A stretch of 64,000 nucleotides of DNA from Epsilonproteobacteria bacterium UBA4036 (GTDB lineage Bacteria; Campylobacterota; Campylobacteria; Campylobacterales; Arcobacteraceae): positions 1-64,000 of the forward strand of contig DGAG01000010.1 of NCBI GenBank assembly GCA_002382325.1, read 5' to 3'. This document shows positions 34,002-43,590 of the stretch, in pieces. A model generated the notes under the pieces. It saw nothing but the letters and a program-made list of their open reading frames with translations. It was not told where the DNA came from and searched no databases. The translations under genes were made by a program, and so were the position numbers. Each line of letters begins with the position of its first letter. Positions within the stretch are counted from its first letter, which is position 1.

Positions 34002-35990
34002 ATGTATCAAAAAAAGGTTTTATCCGTGTCAAAAAAAATAGATGCCATCAAAGAATTTTCAAATAATTTTACCGTTTTATATGTACAAAACAAACCCGAT
34101 AAAACCATTTTAGATAAGTTGGAAACATTATTTGCTCATATTGTTGTAGCAGAAAATGAAAAAGATGCCATAAAAGAGTTTTTGAAACACGATATTTCAA
34201 TTATGATTGTCAATCTTCCCAATGAAGCATCAAACGCATTTTCAACGATTAAAAAACTTAAAAGCTTAAAACACAATCTATTTATTTTGGTATTATCTTC
34301 TCAAGAGGATACCAATATTTTATTACACTGTATCGAACACAACATTGATGGCTATATTCACACCCCTTTTACATTGGAAGTATTGACAAAAGAGATACTT
34401 AAAATCATCAACAAATATAAACTTGAACTCAAAAAGTATCAATCCTATGCAAATCAATATCTCAAATTATTTGAAAAAAGAAATATGATTTCTAAAACCG
34501 ATTTAAACGGGACTATCACGTATGTCAATGATATTTTTTGTAAAATTAGTGGCTATTCAAAAAAAGAGATTTTGGGGAAAAATCATAATATATTAAAGCA
34601 CGATGATAATCCAATAGAACTTTACAAAAATTTGTGGGATACCATTAAAGTTAAAAAAAAGCCATGGAAAGGTTTGGTTAAAAACCGATCCAAATTTGAC
34701 ACAACCTATGCGGTGGAAACCATTATTACTCCCATTAAAAATCTTGATGGTGAGATTATCGATTTTGTTGCCATGCGCGACAGTTTGGATACTTCCATTG
34801 ATGATAAAAGATATTTACTCGATCGAATTGAAAAAAATGATTTTTCTATTTTGGTTATGATGCAAATTGATGAATTTGAACTTTTGGATAAATTTTACAA
34901 TCCTCTTACGGTTAATCAAGTAGAAAGAAATTTTGCCTATAACCTTATCTCTTATTTACCCACTACGTATACTTTTGATTATATTTATACTTTGGGCGAT
35001 GGGAAGTTTGCTTTATTAACCGATTTTCAATCGTTTGAAGCAACCCAATTAAATATTGAAACCTATTTAAATGAGTTTGTAAACAATGTCAAAAATTCAA
35101 CACTGCGTTTTGATGATTTGGAGTTTGATTTAAATATTTCAGTCAGTTATGCCATTGGTCATTATATGTTATATGAAGATGCAAAAGCAGGGCTTGAACA
35201 CACCATGGAGAAAAAAAATCAACTGAGCTTTTCAAATGATTTATCCATTTCAGTCTCTCAAGAAGCCAAAAACAACCTCAATATGATTAAAACCGTTAAG
35301 ATTGCTTTAGAGAACTATAACATCGTTTCTTATTTTCAACCCATTTTTAATAATCAGTCCCAAATGATAGAAAAATATGAATCTCTTGTCAGACTGATTG
35401 ATGAAAAGGGAGATATTATCTCCCCTTTTGAGTTCTTACATATTTCCAAAAAAGGGAATTATTATACCAAAATCACTGAGCGAGTTTTAGAAAACTCCTT
35501 TAAAATACTTCATAAAATCAACACCGAACTTTCAATCAATATTTCAGTCACGGACATAGAAAAAACACATACCCGAGAGAAAATATATTGGCTTTTAGAA
35601 GAGTATAAAAAAGATTCTCATCGAATTGTATTTGAACTTTTGGAAGATGAAAATGTCAATGATTTTACTGTTATCAAAGATTTTATTCGACATGTAAAAC
35701 AACGTGGTGTCAAAATAGCCATTGATGATTTTGGTTCAGGGTATTCCAACTTTGAACGATTGCTTGAATTTGAACCCGATATTCTCAAAATTGATGGCTC
35801 ATTGATTCGAAATATTGTTCACGATGCATACAGTAAAAGTATTGTAGAAACGATTGTACTGTTTGCCAAAACACAAAATATCAAAACCATTGCTGAATAT
35901 GTGGAAAATGAACACATCTTTAATATTTTAAATGAACTGGGAGTCGATTATTCTCAAGGGTACTATTTCGGAAAGCCAGAGGCACTCTGA
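34002..35990 (+). CDS. receiver-PAS-degenerate GGDEF-EAL protein
   Basis: A 662-aa c-di-GMP protein. The N-terminal receiver-like domain (about 20-145) has IMIVNLPNEAS where the phosphoacceptor Asp would be, so it looks degenerate. A PAS domain follows (about 160-270, GTITYVNDIFCKISGYSKKEILG). The GGDEF-like domain is degraded (TLGDGKFALL in place of GGDEF). The EAL domain (about 425-662) retains YFQPIF, E-S-L-V-R, IDDFGSGYSNF, LKIDGSLI and AEYVE, so phosphodiesterase activity is plausible. Start ATG at 34002 lacks a strong RBS; a GTG eight codons later is an alternative. Confidence 0.85.
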   Translation: MYQKKVLSVSKKIDAIKEFSNNFTVLYVQNKPDKTILDKLETLFAHIVVAENEKDAIKEFLKHDISIMIVNLPNEASNAFSTIKKLKSLKHNLFILVLSSQEDTNILLHCIEHNIDGYIHTPFTLEVLTKEILKIINKYKLELKKYQSYANQYLKLFEKRNMISKTDLNGTITYVNDIFCKISGYSKKEILGKNHNILKHDDNPIELYKNLWDTIKVKKKPWKGLVKNRSKFDTTYAVETIITPIKNLDGEIIDFVAMRDSLDTSIDDKRYLLDRIEKNDFSILVMMQIDEFELLDKFYNPLTVNQVERNFAYNLISYLPTTYTFDYIYTLGDGKFALLTDFQSFEATQLNIETYLNEFVNNVKNSTLRFDDLEFDLNISVSYAIGHYMLYEDAKAGLEHTMEKKNQLSFSNDLSISVSQEAKNNLNMIKTVKIALENYNIVSYFQPIFNNQSQMIEKYESLVRLIDEKGDIISPFEFLHISKKGNYYTKITERVLENSFKILHKINTELSINISVTDIEKTHTREKIYWLLEEYKKDSHRIVFELLEDENVNDFTVIKDFIRHVKQRGVKIAIDDFGSGYSNFERLLEFEPDILKIDGSLIRNIVHDAYSKSIVETIVLFAKTQNIKTIAEYVENEHIFNILNELGVDYSQGYYFGKPEAL

Positions 35991-36043
35991 AATAACCCAC
36001 TTTCAAATTATAAATTGTATTTGTTGTAACAAAAAAAATTAAC

Positions 36044-38062
36044 TCAAAGCTTCTTTATCTTCTCTATTTCATCCCTAAGGCGAATGGCTTCTTCAAAGTT
36101 TAAATCATGCGCTGCTTTTTTCATCTGTTTATTTAATTCAACTAACATTTTTTTACGTTCAGCTGCTGGCATTTTATTGAGTTTATCCAATTTATTGGCA
36201 ACCGTATCGTACTCTTCCATTTTCAGATTTTCATCCAGTGTTCGTATGGTACTTTTAGGGGTTATGCCGTATTTTTTATTGTGTGCTTCTTGAATAGCAC
36301 GTCGTTCATTGGTTACATCAATGGCATACTGCATGGAGTCTGTAATTTTTTTAGCATACAATATGACTCGACCATTTTGGTTTCGTGCAGCTCTTCCAAT
36401 GGTTTGAATCAAAGATGTACGACTACGTAAAAAGCCTTCCTTATCGGCATCTAAAATTGCCACCAAAGAAGTTTCAGGAATATCCAAACCTTCTCTTAAA
36501 AGATTGATTCCCACAAGCACATCAAACTCTCCTTTTCGTAAAGCTCGTATGATTTGATTTCGTTCAATGGCATCAATTTCAGAGTGCATGTATTTGACTT
36601 TTAACCCCAAATCACTGTAATAAGAGCTTAACTCTTCTGCCATTTTTTTGGTTAGTACGGTAACCAATACTCGTTCATTGCGTGCTACGACTTTTTTAAT
36701 TTCATCGTGTAAATCTTCCACTTGAAATTCGCTGTTTTTAATATCAATCACGGGATCTAAAAGTCCTGTTGGACGAATAACTTGATGTGCAACTACAGAA
36801 CTCATAGAAGTTTCCAATTCATTGGGGGTTGCACTCACAAATAAATAGTAAGGCGCTTTATGAATAAACTCATCAAACATCAATGGTCGGTTGTCTAACG
36901 CACTGGGAAGTCTAAAACCATATTCAACTAAGACCTCTTTTCGGCTTCTATCGGCGGCATGCATTCCACGAAATTGGGGCAATGAAACGTGAGATTCATC
37001 GACAATAAGTAAAAAATCTTCATCGAGTTGTTCAAAATAATCTAAAAGTGAATACGGTGTTTCTCCCGGTTTTTTATCCGTTAGAAGTCGGGCATAATTT
37101 TCAATCCCTTTACACATTCCTGTGCCTTCAATCATCTCTAAGTCAAACTCAACTCGCTGTTTAAGTCGTTGATATTCGACCAATTTATCTTGGGCTTTAA
37201 AAAATGCCAAGCGTTCATCAAGTTCTCGTTCGATTTCTTTAACGGCTTTAGCTAATCGGTCTTGAGAAACCACAAAGGGATTCACCGAATAAATCGTAAC
37301 ATCTTTTAAATCTTTTTGTTTGTTGTTGGTTAAATACTCATGCACACTGATACTTTCAACCTCATCGCCAAAAAATTCAATTCGTATAAACTCATCTTCC
37401 CAGTACGCAGGAAAAACATCGATGACATCTCCGTTGACTCTAAAATCGGCTCGGTCAAAGAACTTATCATTTCGTTTGTATCCCATTTCTACCAGTTTAA
37501 GCAACATTTGTCGTTGTGAATACTCAAATCCCACTTGCAGTTTTTGTACATTGGCTTTATACTCACTGGGGTTTCCTAAACCATAGTTTGCTGAAACAGA
37601 AGCGATAACGATCACATCATTAAACGATAACAAAGATGAAGTGGCACTCAATCTCAGACGTTCTAACTCTTCATTGATAGAACTGTCTTTTTCAATAAAC
37701 AAATCACTTCTTGGAATATAGGCTTCAGGTTGATAATAATCATAGTATGAGATAAAATATTCCACATGATTGTGAGGGAAAAACTGTTTGAACTCACTGT
37801 AAAGTTGTGCCGCAAGCGTTTTGTTGTGTGTCATAATCAGTGTAGGCTTTTGAGTTTTCTCAATCACTTTTGCCATGGTATAGGTTTTTCCTGAACCCGT
37901 CACTCCCAATAAGGTGTTATATTGATTTCCACTTAAAATGGATTGACTGAGTTCTTCGATGGCTTGAGGTTGGTCACCTGCGGGTTCATATTGGCTAACG
38001 ACTTGAAACTTTGCGATATCAGATTCCTTTTTTAATAAATTGATTGTTGTGCAACACCACAT
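36044..38062 (-). CDS. uvrB: excinuclease ABC subunit B
   Basis: UvrB of nucleotide excision repair: Walker A (LLGVTGSGKTYTMAK), the beta-hairpin FISYYDYYQPEAYIP, DEAD-like LIVDESHVSLPQ, motif VI (QTIGRAARNQNGRVI) and a C-terminal UVR motif (MKKAAHDLNFEEAIRLRDEI). The extent given runs to the only in-frame ATG, which overlaps the upstream gene by 44 bp and has a poor RBS. A better start may be ATC at 38017: AAGGA lies 7 bases upstream, directly after the upstream stop, and it would give (M)AKFQVVSQYEPAGDQP, as in relatives. Confidence 0.95.
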   Translation of the reverse strand: MWCCTTINLLKKESDIAKFQVVSQYEPAGDQPQAIEELSQSILSGNQYNTLLGVTGSGKTYTMAKVIEKTQKPTLIMTHNKTLAAQLYSEFKQFFPHNHVEYFISYYDYYQPEAYIPRSDLFIEKDSSINEELERLRLSATSSLLSFNDVIVIASVSANYGLGNPSEYKANVQKLQVGFEYSQRQMLLKLVEMGYKRNDKFFDRADFRVNGDVIDVFPAYWEDEFIRIEFFGDEVESISVHEYLTNNKQKDLKDVTIYSVNPFVVSQDRLAKAVKEIERELDERLAFFKAQDKLVEYQRLKQRVEFDLEMIEGTGMCKGIENYARLLTDKKPGETPYSLLDYFEQLDEDFLLIVDESHVSLPQFRGMHAADRSRKEVLVEYGFRLPSALDNRPLMFDEFIHKAPYYLFVSATPNELETSMSSVVAHQVIRPTGLLDPVIDIKNSEFQVEDLHDEIKKVVARNERVLVTVLTKKMAEELSSYYSDLGLKVKYMHSEIDAIERNQIIRALRKGEFDVLVGINLLREGLDIPETSLVAILDADKEGFLRSRTSLIQTIGRAARNQNGRVILYAKKITDSMQYAIDVTNERRAIQEAHNKKYGITPKSTIRTLDENLKMEEYDTVANKLDKLNKMPAAERKKMLVELNKQMKKAAHDLNFEEAIRLRDEIEKIKKL

Positions 38063-38726
38063 ACTCTTTTGAACAAAACAAGGAGGGAATATTCATGTAT
38101 CTTTTTTGAGCAAATACAAACTCTTTGCCTTGGTGAAAATGCCCTTCAATAATCAAGTCAGCATCATAATGTTCCAAACGTTTTTCAACCCATTTTTCAA
38201 AGTGTGTAAAGGTATGGCAAATGTTTTTAGCACTTAAGGCTTTATCAATTCTTTTAGAAAGCCAATGGTTAAAATCAATGGCATTTAAAAAGAGCAACAA
38301 AGGTTTATTTCGAATAATTGCACAATACAAATTGTAAAAAAATGGGGTGAAGTTATCGCCGTGAGAGAGTGCGACTGTTTGCTGTTGGTATTGTGCCATC
38401 AAAGGCTGATTTTTTCTTGCTATTACTGCTATCTTGGGGAAAAGTTTTTCTAAATTATAATCGTGATTGCCTTCTAAATAGATAATCTCCATACGTAATG
38501 AGAGTTCATTTAAAAGGGTGATGACTTTTCTATTTTGTTCAACAAAATAGTGTGATTCTTGAGTGATAAACTCAAACATATCGCCCATCAAAAAAAGCTG
38601 TGTTGTCGTGATTGTATTGTTATTGAGTTGTTCTAAAAAAAGATAAAAGGCATCACGCTGTTGATTAAAGTGAGAGTCCGCAACAAAAATTGCAGACTCT
38701 TGGATAGGTAAAGAATTAAGGCACAT
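38019..38726 (-). CDS. lpxH: LpxH-like UDP-diacylglucosamine pyrophosphatase
   Basis: A 235-aa calcineurin-like metallophosphoesterase. Metal ligands are visible in FVADSHFN, LFLMGDMFEF, IYLEGNHDYNL, VALSHGDNF and IIEGHFHQGKEF. The size and motif spacing fit the LpxH group that makes lipid X in lipid A synthesis. I start at ATG 38726, which overlaps the argC end; a TTG two codons earlier is possible. Other phosphoesterases of this fold remain possible. Its stop is 1 bp before the candidate ATC start of uvrB. Confidence 0.75.
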   Translation of the reverse strand: MCLNSLPIQESAIFVADSHFNQQRDAFYLFLEQLNNNTITTTQLFLMGDMFEFITQESHYFVEQNRKVITLLNELSLRMEIIYLEGNHDYNLEKLFPKIAVIARKNQPLMAQYQQQTVALSHGDNFTPFFYNLYCAIIRNKPLLLFLNAIDFNHWLSKRIDKALSAKNICHTFTHFEKWVEKRLEHYDADLIIEGHFHQGKEFVFAQKRYMNIPSLFCSKEYVVLHNNQFIKKGI

Positions 38727-39720
38727 AGGCAATATTGGGAATTCCTAAAGCTTCATCAAATCCACTCATGATATTGGCATTAGCAACCGCTGCACTGGAA
38801 GCCCCTTTGAGTAAATTATCAATGGAAGAGTTAATAAAGAGCGCATTACCATTTTTAGCCACAAAAATATCGCAAAAATTTGTTCCTGCCGTTGATTTAA
38901 TATCAACAGGTTTATCTTTGATTCTTACAAAGGGAGCATTGTCATACGCTTTTTGTAAAATCTCTTGTGGGTTGATATCTTTTTTAAGTGTTACATACGT
39001 ACTGACCAACATCCCTCGTGTTGCATTGATTAAATGTGGTACAAAATTGATGCTGAGTTCTTTGTGCTTTAGCTTTAACACTTTTTCTTGAATCTCTGGC
39101 ATGTGTCGATGTTTAAAAGGATTGTAAGCAAAAATATTTTCATTGACCGTACAAAAAGCGGTGGTTTCTGAAAGTTTTTTCCCTGCGCCACTCACACCAG
39201 ATTTGGCATCAACAAATACAGGAACCTTTTCATCAATATACTCTACAAACGGTAAAAGTCCTAAAAGTGTCGCCGTTGGATAACACCCTGGATTTGCCAC
39301 CAATTTTGTTGTTTTAATTTGCTCTTTGTAGTATTCAGGCAAACCATAGACCGCATGAGGTAAATTCTCTTTATCTTCATGTGGGCAATAATTTTTCTCA
39401 TAGGTTTCCAATTCCAAACGATAATCGGCACTTAAATCCACCACTTTAACACCCAACGTTAATAACTCTTTGGCAAAACTCATTGAAGTTTGATGAGGAA
39501 GGGCTAAAAAAGCCAGTTGAGCATTAACCGCAACTTCTACGGCACTGGCTTTAGACACAGGCAGTGAGAGTACATTTTGTAAACATGGGTGCAATTCATT
39601 GACATTTTGCTCTCCCGTTGAGTTAGCAATATACGTAATATTAAACTTAGGATGGTTGATTAAGATTTTTATCAGTTCAAGCCCTGTATATCCAGAAGCT
39701 CCAATAATCGCAACATTCAT
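38716..39720 (-). CDS. argC: N-acetyl-gamma-glutamyl-phosphate reductase
   Basis: A 334-aa NADPH-dependent reductase of arginine synthesis. N-terminal AIIGASGYTGLELIKIL binds nucleotide; the catalytic Cys is in VANPGCYPTATLL near 144; SGVSGAGKKLSET follows. Length is typical. It abuts greA (1-bp junction) on the same strand. argH lies about 2.3 kb away on the same strand but is not in the same operon. Confidence 0.95.
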   Translation of the reverse strand: MNVAIIGASGYTGLELIKILINHPKFNITYIANSTGEQNVNELHPCLQNVLSLPVSKASAVEVAVNAQLAFLALPHQTSMSFAKELLTLGVKVVDLSADYRLELETYEKNYCPHEDKENLPHAVYGLPEYYKEQIKTTKLVANPGCYPTATLLGLLPFVEYIDEKVPVFVDAKSGVSGAGKKLSETTAFCTVNENIFAYNPFKHRHMPEIQEKVLKLKHKELSINFVPHLINATRGMLVSTYVTLKKDINPQEILQKAYDNAPFVRIKDKPVDIKSTAGTNFCDIFVAKNGNALFINSSIDNLLKGASSAAVANANIMSGFDEALGIPNIAYVP

Positions 39721-40217
39721 TATAGTTTTAACTCCTTATAAAATACTTCTAAAACTTCAAACTCTTTTGCACCACCGGGCAGTTGTGCTGTAAATTCATC
39801 GCCCTCTTCTTTACCTAAAAGCTGTTTTGCTAAAGGAGAATTAAACGAAATCAATCCTTTTTCTGGGTTACTTTCAACACCACCCACAATAGAGTATTCA
39901 AACTCTTCTTCACTTTTTGTATCAATCAGTTTGACCGTTGAGCCAAAACTGACACGGTCATGAGGTAAACTTTCTGGGTCAATAATAATGGCTTTAGAAA
40001 TCACTCCGCCTAATTCAGCAATATGAATATCAATTAATTTTAATTTCTCTTTTGCAGCATGATACTCAGCATTCTCTTTTAAATCACCCAATTGTCTGGC
40101 TTCATCTAAAGCAATTACGGTTTGAGGTCGCTCTTTATTTTTTAAAAATTCTAATTCGTTTGTAATTTTTTCATATCCGACTCTCGTCATTGGTTCTTTA
40201 TCCATCTGATTCTCCAA
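39720..40217 (-). CDS. greA: transcription elongation factor GreA
   Basis: A 165-aa cleavage factor that rescues backtracked RNA polymerase. The N-terminal coiled coil contains ERPQTVIALDEARQLGDLKENAEYHAAKEK with the acidic tip residues (D, E of DLKENAE). The C-terminal FKBP-like domain has ISFNSPLAKQLLGKEEGDE. Start could be the first Met at 40217 or the fifth residue (MDKEPMTRVGYEK at 40205). First gene of greA-argC-lpxH-uvrB. Confidence 0.95.
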   Translation of the reverse strand: MENQMDKEPMTRVGYEKITNELEFLKNKERPQTVIALDEARQLGDLKENAEYHAAKEKLKLIDIHIAELGGVISKAIIIDPESLPHDRVSFGSTVKLIDTKSEEEFEYSIVGGVESNPEKGLISFNSPLAKQLLGKEEGDEFTAQLPGGAKEFEVLEVFYKELKL

Positions 40218-40229
40218 AAGTATTTATGA

Positions 40230-40235
40230 TATAAT
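40230..40235 (+). promoter_or_regulatory. candidate -10 box for tcdA-like gene
   Basis: TATAAT in ATGATATAATACCC lies 30 bp before the GTG start of the ThiF-family gene, in the 48-bp divergent gap with greA. Confidence 0.5.
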
Positions 40236-40265
40236 ACCCAAAAATTTATAAAAGAGAAAACAGCC

Positions 40266-40913
40266 GTGTCAAGATACGATAGAACCATTAAACTTTTTGG
40301 AGAAAATAGTTTTGAACATTTTTCACAGACAAAACTTATTCTTTTAGGCGTTGGTGGCGTTGGAAGTTTTGCCTTAGATGCTTTGTATAATACAGGAATT
40401 ACAGATATTACAATCGTTGATTTTGATACCTATGAGGAATCAAACTTAAACCGACAATTAGGAAGTGTCGGAAATGTTGGTCGAATTAAAGTAGAAGCAT
40501 TAAAAGAGAAGTATCCCAACGTAACAGCCATTCATGCAAAAATCACCCCAGAATGGATTGATGAACATGATTTTAACCAATATGACTTTATTTTAGATGC
40601 CATTGATGATATCAAACCCAAAGTGCATTTAATCAAAAAATATTACCACAAAACCATCAGCACCAGTGGTGGAGCAAAACGAATTGACCCTTCAAAAATT
40701 GAATATATTTCGATTTGGGACACCTACAATGACCCCTTTATACGAAAAATCCGAACGGAGCTTAAACAAGCGGGATTTAAAAAGAAGTTTAAGGTAATAT
40801 TTTCAAGTGAAAATCCTATATGCCTAGAAAAAGGAAGCTTTGAAGGGGTTACGGGTTCATTTGGATTAATGATGGCATCGGTGACGGTGCAAAAGATTTT
40901 AGCAAAAAAATGA
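40266..40913 (+). CDS. tcdA: ThiF/TcdA-family E1-like enzyme
   Basis: A 215-aa E1-like adenylating protein. The Rossmann motif is LLGVGGVGSFALDALYNTG near 27-45, followed by ITIVDFDTYEESNLNRQLG (catalytic Asp and Arg finger) and FILDAIDDIKPK. GGAKRIDPSKI and the C-terminal IFSSENPICLEKGSFEGVTGSFGLM match the TcdA group, which cyclises the tRNA t6A modification to ct6A. The start is GTG; no ATG fits. MoeB/ThiF roles are less likely because no partner gene is nearby. Confidence 0.8.
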   Translation: MSRYDRTIKLFGENSFEHFSQTKLILLGVGGVGSFALDALYNTGITDITIVDFDTYEESNLNRQLGSVGNVGRIKVEALKEKYPNVTAIHAKITPEWIDEHDFNQYDFILDAIDDIKPKVHLIKKYYHKTISTSGGAKRIDPSKIEYISIWDTYNDPFIRKIRTELKQAGFKKKFKVIFSSENPICLEKGSFEGVTGSFGLMMASVTVQKILAKK

Positions 40914-41006
40914 TAGAATAAGTTTGTAACTTTCAATTCTCTAAAATCAAAAGTAATTTATAAGATAAAAAGATATATAATTTACAAATATCTCAAAAGG
41001 AATCAT

Positions 41007-41921
41007 ATGAGTATAGGAAAAGATGTAGAACAAATGACACAAGCGCATTTGCGTAACGTTCAACAACTCGCGGTATTTTATACAGGTGCTGGAAATGTCT
41101 ATGCAATTAATATTGCAAAAATTAAAGCCTTTATCATAACAGAAGAAGTCACCATTACTGAAACACCTACTGATACTGATGTTATTGCGGGTATTGCAAC
41201 CATTCGTGGGGAGCCTGTTACCTTAATCAATTTAGATATTTGGTTGGGAAATAAAGTTAAACGAGATATTACGGATTATAAATTAATCATCTACTGTGAA
41301 TTTAATCACAAAAAAGTAGGATTTTTGATTAAAGATATGCTTAATATTGTTGAAAAAACAACTGAAGAGTTACGAAACTCAGAAGAACAAAATTCAAAAA
41401 TCACTTACACAACGTATGTAAAAGTTAATAATGAAAACAAACTGTGTACCGTTTTTAATGCCGAACAACTCTTACGAGATATTGGCTGGACAAGCAGTGG
41501 AGACGAAGAAGTTAATAAATATGTTAATGAACCTATTCATACCAATAAAGTTGTCCTAGTGGCAGAAGACTCAGCTGTTGCACGAGAAATTCTTAAAAAA
41601 TTCCTACAAAAAATTGAAGTGCATTATGAGATTTTTAATAATGGGCAAGAACTGATTAATCGACTCAATCAAATTGACCCCAAAGAGGTTGGTTTAATTA
41701 TTACTGATATTGAAATGCCTGAAAAAGACGGTTACCAAGTTGCCTCATTTGTTAAAGAAAACAGCCGATTCAATAACATTCCTTTGGTTGTAAACTCTTC
41801 AATGACCACCGACGCTGTTGTAGGTAAAATGAAAAATATTGGGGTAGATGGATTTATTGGGAAAACCGATATTCCAAGAATGTACGCCATTTGTAAAAAA
41901 TTCTTAGAACGACAATATTAA
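41007..41921 (+). CDS. cheV: chemotaxis protein CheV
   Basis: A 304-aa adaptor: CheW domain (about 20-160, GNVYAINIAKIKAF, IRGEPVTLINLDIWLG) fused to a receiver domain (about 180-302) with VLVAEDSAVAREILKKFL, phosphoacceptor in IITDIEMPEKDGYQ, and NSSMTTDA. It couples chemoreceptors to CheA and may buffer phosphate. Stand-alone location is common for cheV in this phylum. RBS AAAAGGAATCAT precedes ATG. Confidence 0.94.
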   Translation: MSIGKDVEQMTQAHLRNVQQLAVFYTGAGNVYAINIAKIKAFIITEEVTITETPTDTDVIAGIATIRGEPVTLINLDIWLGNKVKRDITDYKLIIYCEFNHKKVGFLIKDMLNIVEKTTEELRNSEEQNSKITYTTYVKVNNENKLCTVFNAEQLLRDIGWTSSGDEEVNKYVNEPIHTNKVVLVAEDSAVAREILKKFLQKIEVHYEIFNNGQELINRLNQIDPKEVGLIITDIEMPEKDGYQVASFVKENSRFNNIPLVVNSSMTTDAVVGKMKNIGVDGFIGKTDIPRMYAICKKFLERQY

Positions 41922-41928
41922 GCAACCA

Positions 41929-41977
41929 GTGAAGAGTGACAAGTGACAAGTATTTCTCGTCACTTGTCACTTGTTAC
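41929..41977. repeat. heptad inverted-repeat element F
   Basis: Left units GTGAAGA, GTGACAA, GTGACAA; 7-bp loop; right units TCGTCAC, TTGTCAC, TTGTTAC. It lies between the convergent cheV and argH genes. The argH stop TAG uses the G that begins a minus-strand GTAACAA unit. Confidence 0.85.
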
Positions 41978-43365
41978 TATTTCTCCAGCCACTTTTGGAA
42001 ATACTCAATTTGCATTTTTGTTTGAACGGTTGACGTTCCTCCATAAGAATTTCTGGCATTCATTGAGTTTTCTAAATTCAAATAATTCAAAATCTCTGCA
42101 TCGATATTGGCAATTTCACTGTCGCAACTTTGGATTTCGTCTAAAGATAATTCACTCATATCTTTGCCCAGTTCATTAGCTCGGGCTACCACTGATTTGG
42201 TAATATAATACGCTGTTCGAAAAGGCATATTTTGTTTTTGCACCAAATAATCTGCCAAATCGGTTGCACTTAAATGTCCGATTTTACACGCTTGAAGCAT
42301 TTTATCAGAGTTTACTGTCATCGTTTTAATGACTTCATTTAAGATAGACATTGAAATCTCAATTGTTTTAACCGAATCAAAAACTCCCTCTTTATCTTCT
42401 TGGGTATCTTTATTATACGCCAATGGCAAGCCTTTCATTACTGTTAAAAGTGAGATAAGATTACCATAAACTCGTCCTGTTTTCCCTCGTAAGAGTTCAG
42501 GTACATCTGGATTTTTCTTTTGTGGCATAATCGAAGACGTTGTTGCATATTCATCGCTCATTTTAACAAACTGAAACTCATACGATGACCATAAAATCAA
42601 CTCTTCAGAAATACGGCTGATGTGCATCATAGCCGTACTGATATTAAACAAAATTTCTAACGCAAAATCACGGTCACTTACTGTGTCCAAGGCACTAATG
42701 GTAGGTTCTTTAAAGCCCAAAAATTCACACGTTTTAAATCGGTCTATATTATGAGGAGTTCCTGCTAAAGCAGCGCTTCCAAGCGGTGAATAATCATTGC
42801 GTTCATACGAACTCTCAAATCGTTCATAATCTCGCTTAAACATATTAGCATATGCCAATAAATGATACCCAAAATTAATGGGTTGGGCATGTTGCAAATG
42901 GGTCATGCCTGGTATAAGTGTTGTTGTATGTTTTGAAGCTAACGTAACAAAGGTTTCAACCAATGTTTTTAGTCCACTCATTATGGCAATATTTTTCTCT
43001 TTTACATACAATCTAAAATCCGTTGCCACTTGGTCATTTCGACTTCGCGCAGTATGCAGTCGCTTTCCTGCTTCTCCAATAATTTCAGTGAGTCTGCTTT
43101 CCACTGCCATATGAATATCTTCATGTGCAATTTTAAATTCAAATTGTCCCGATTCTATCTCTTCTTTAACTTGCCATAACCCTTTTTCAATCGATTCTTG
43201 GTCTTCTTGGCTTAAAATCCCTTGCAAGCATAACATTTTAGAGTGAGCAATTGAACCTCTTATATCCTGGTCATATAGCTCTTTATCAAACATCACTGAT
43301 GCATTGAATTCATCCAAAATTTGAGCATTGGTATTTTTTAAGATTTGTTCTTGGTTTGTTGCCAT
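41977..43365 (-). CDS. argH: argininosuccinate lyase
   Basis: A 462-aa enzyme for the last step of arginine synthesis. Fumarase-superfamily signature SSIMPQKKNPDVPELLRGKTG near 278, plus TARSRNDQVATDFRLY near 107 and GMTHLQHAQPINFGYHLLAY near 152. Length is typical. A 59-aa gene ends just upstream on the same strand. Confidence 0.96.
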   Translation of the reverse strand: MATNQEQILKNTNAQILDEFNASVMFDKELYDQDIRGSIAHSKMLCLQGILSQEDQESIEKGLWQVKEEIESGQFEFKIAHEDIHMAVESRLTEIIGEAGKRLHTARSRNDQVATDFRLYVKEKNIAIMSGLKTLVETFVTLASKHTTTLIPGMTHLQHAQPINFGYHLLAYANMFKRDYERFESSYERNDYSPLGSAALAGTPHNIDRFKTCEFLGFKEPTISALDTVSDRDFALEILFNISTAMMHISRISEELILWSSYEFQFVKMSDEYATTSSIMPQKKNPDVPELLRGKTGRVYGNLISLLTVMKGLPLAYNKDTQEDKEGVFDSVKTIEISMSILNEVIKTMTVNSDKMLQACKIGHLSATDLADYLVQKQNMPFRTAYYITKSVVARANELGKDMSELSLDEIQSCDSEIANIDAEILNYLNLENSMNARNSYGGTSTVQTKMQIEYFQKWLEK

Positions 43366-43370
43366 TAATG

Positions 43371-43550
43371 CTATTCCTCAATCTCATTAATGGCTTGTTT
43401 AATAATAGAAACGATTCGTCGTTTGGCTTCTTGTTCATCATTTTCAGGAATATCCAGACTCGTAATATTCAAATATTTATCCACCAAATTATATACATCT
43501 GAATAGATGTCACTTTGAAGTTGTTCTAACTCTTTATCTAATGCTGTCAT
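43371..43550 (-). CDS. 59-aa acidic hypothetical protein
   Basis: Short ORF read directly from the minus strand; starts MTALDKELEQLQSDIYSDVY and ends AINEIEE. It is soluble, acidic and probably helical (two amphipathic helices separated by a Pro at about 35). It stops 5 bp before the argH ATG, so it is likely co-transcribed with argH. A GCGTTACC region precedes the ATG without a strong RBS. Not recognised. Confidence 0.6.
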   Translation of the reverse strand: MTALDKELEQLQSDIYSDVYNLVDKYLNITSLDIPENDEQEAKRRIVSIIKQAINEIEE

Positions 43551-43590
43551 GGTAACGCCTTTAGGTATAAATTTGGCGTATTATAACATA

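Noticed and set aside
36001..36043. A ninth heptad element between the EAL gene and uvrB
   Set aside because: GTTGTAACAAAA is present but there is no 7-bp periodicity and no second arm.
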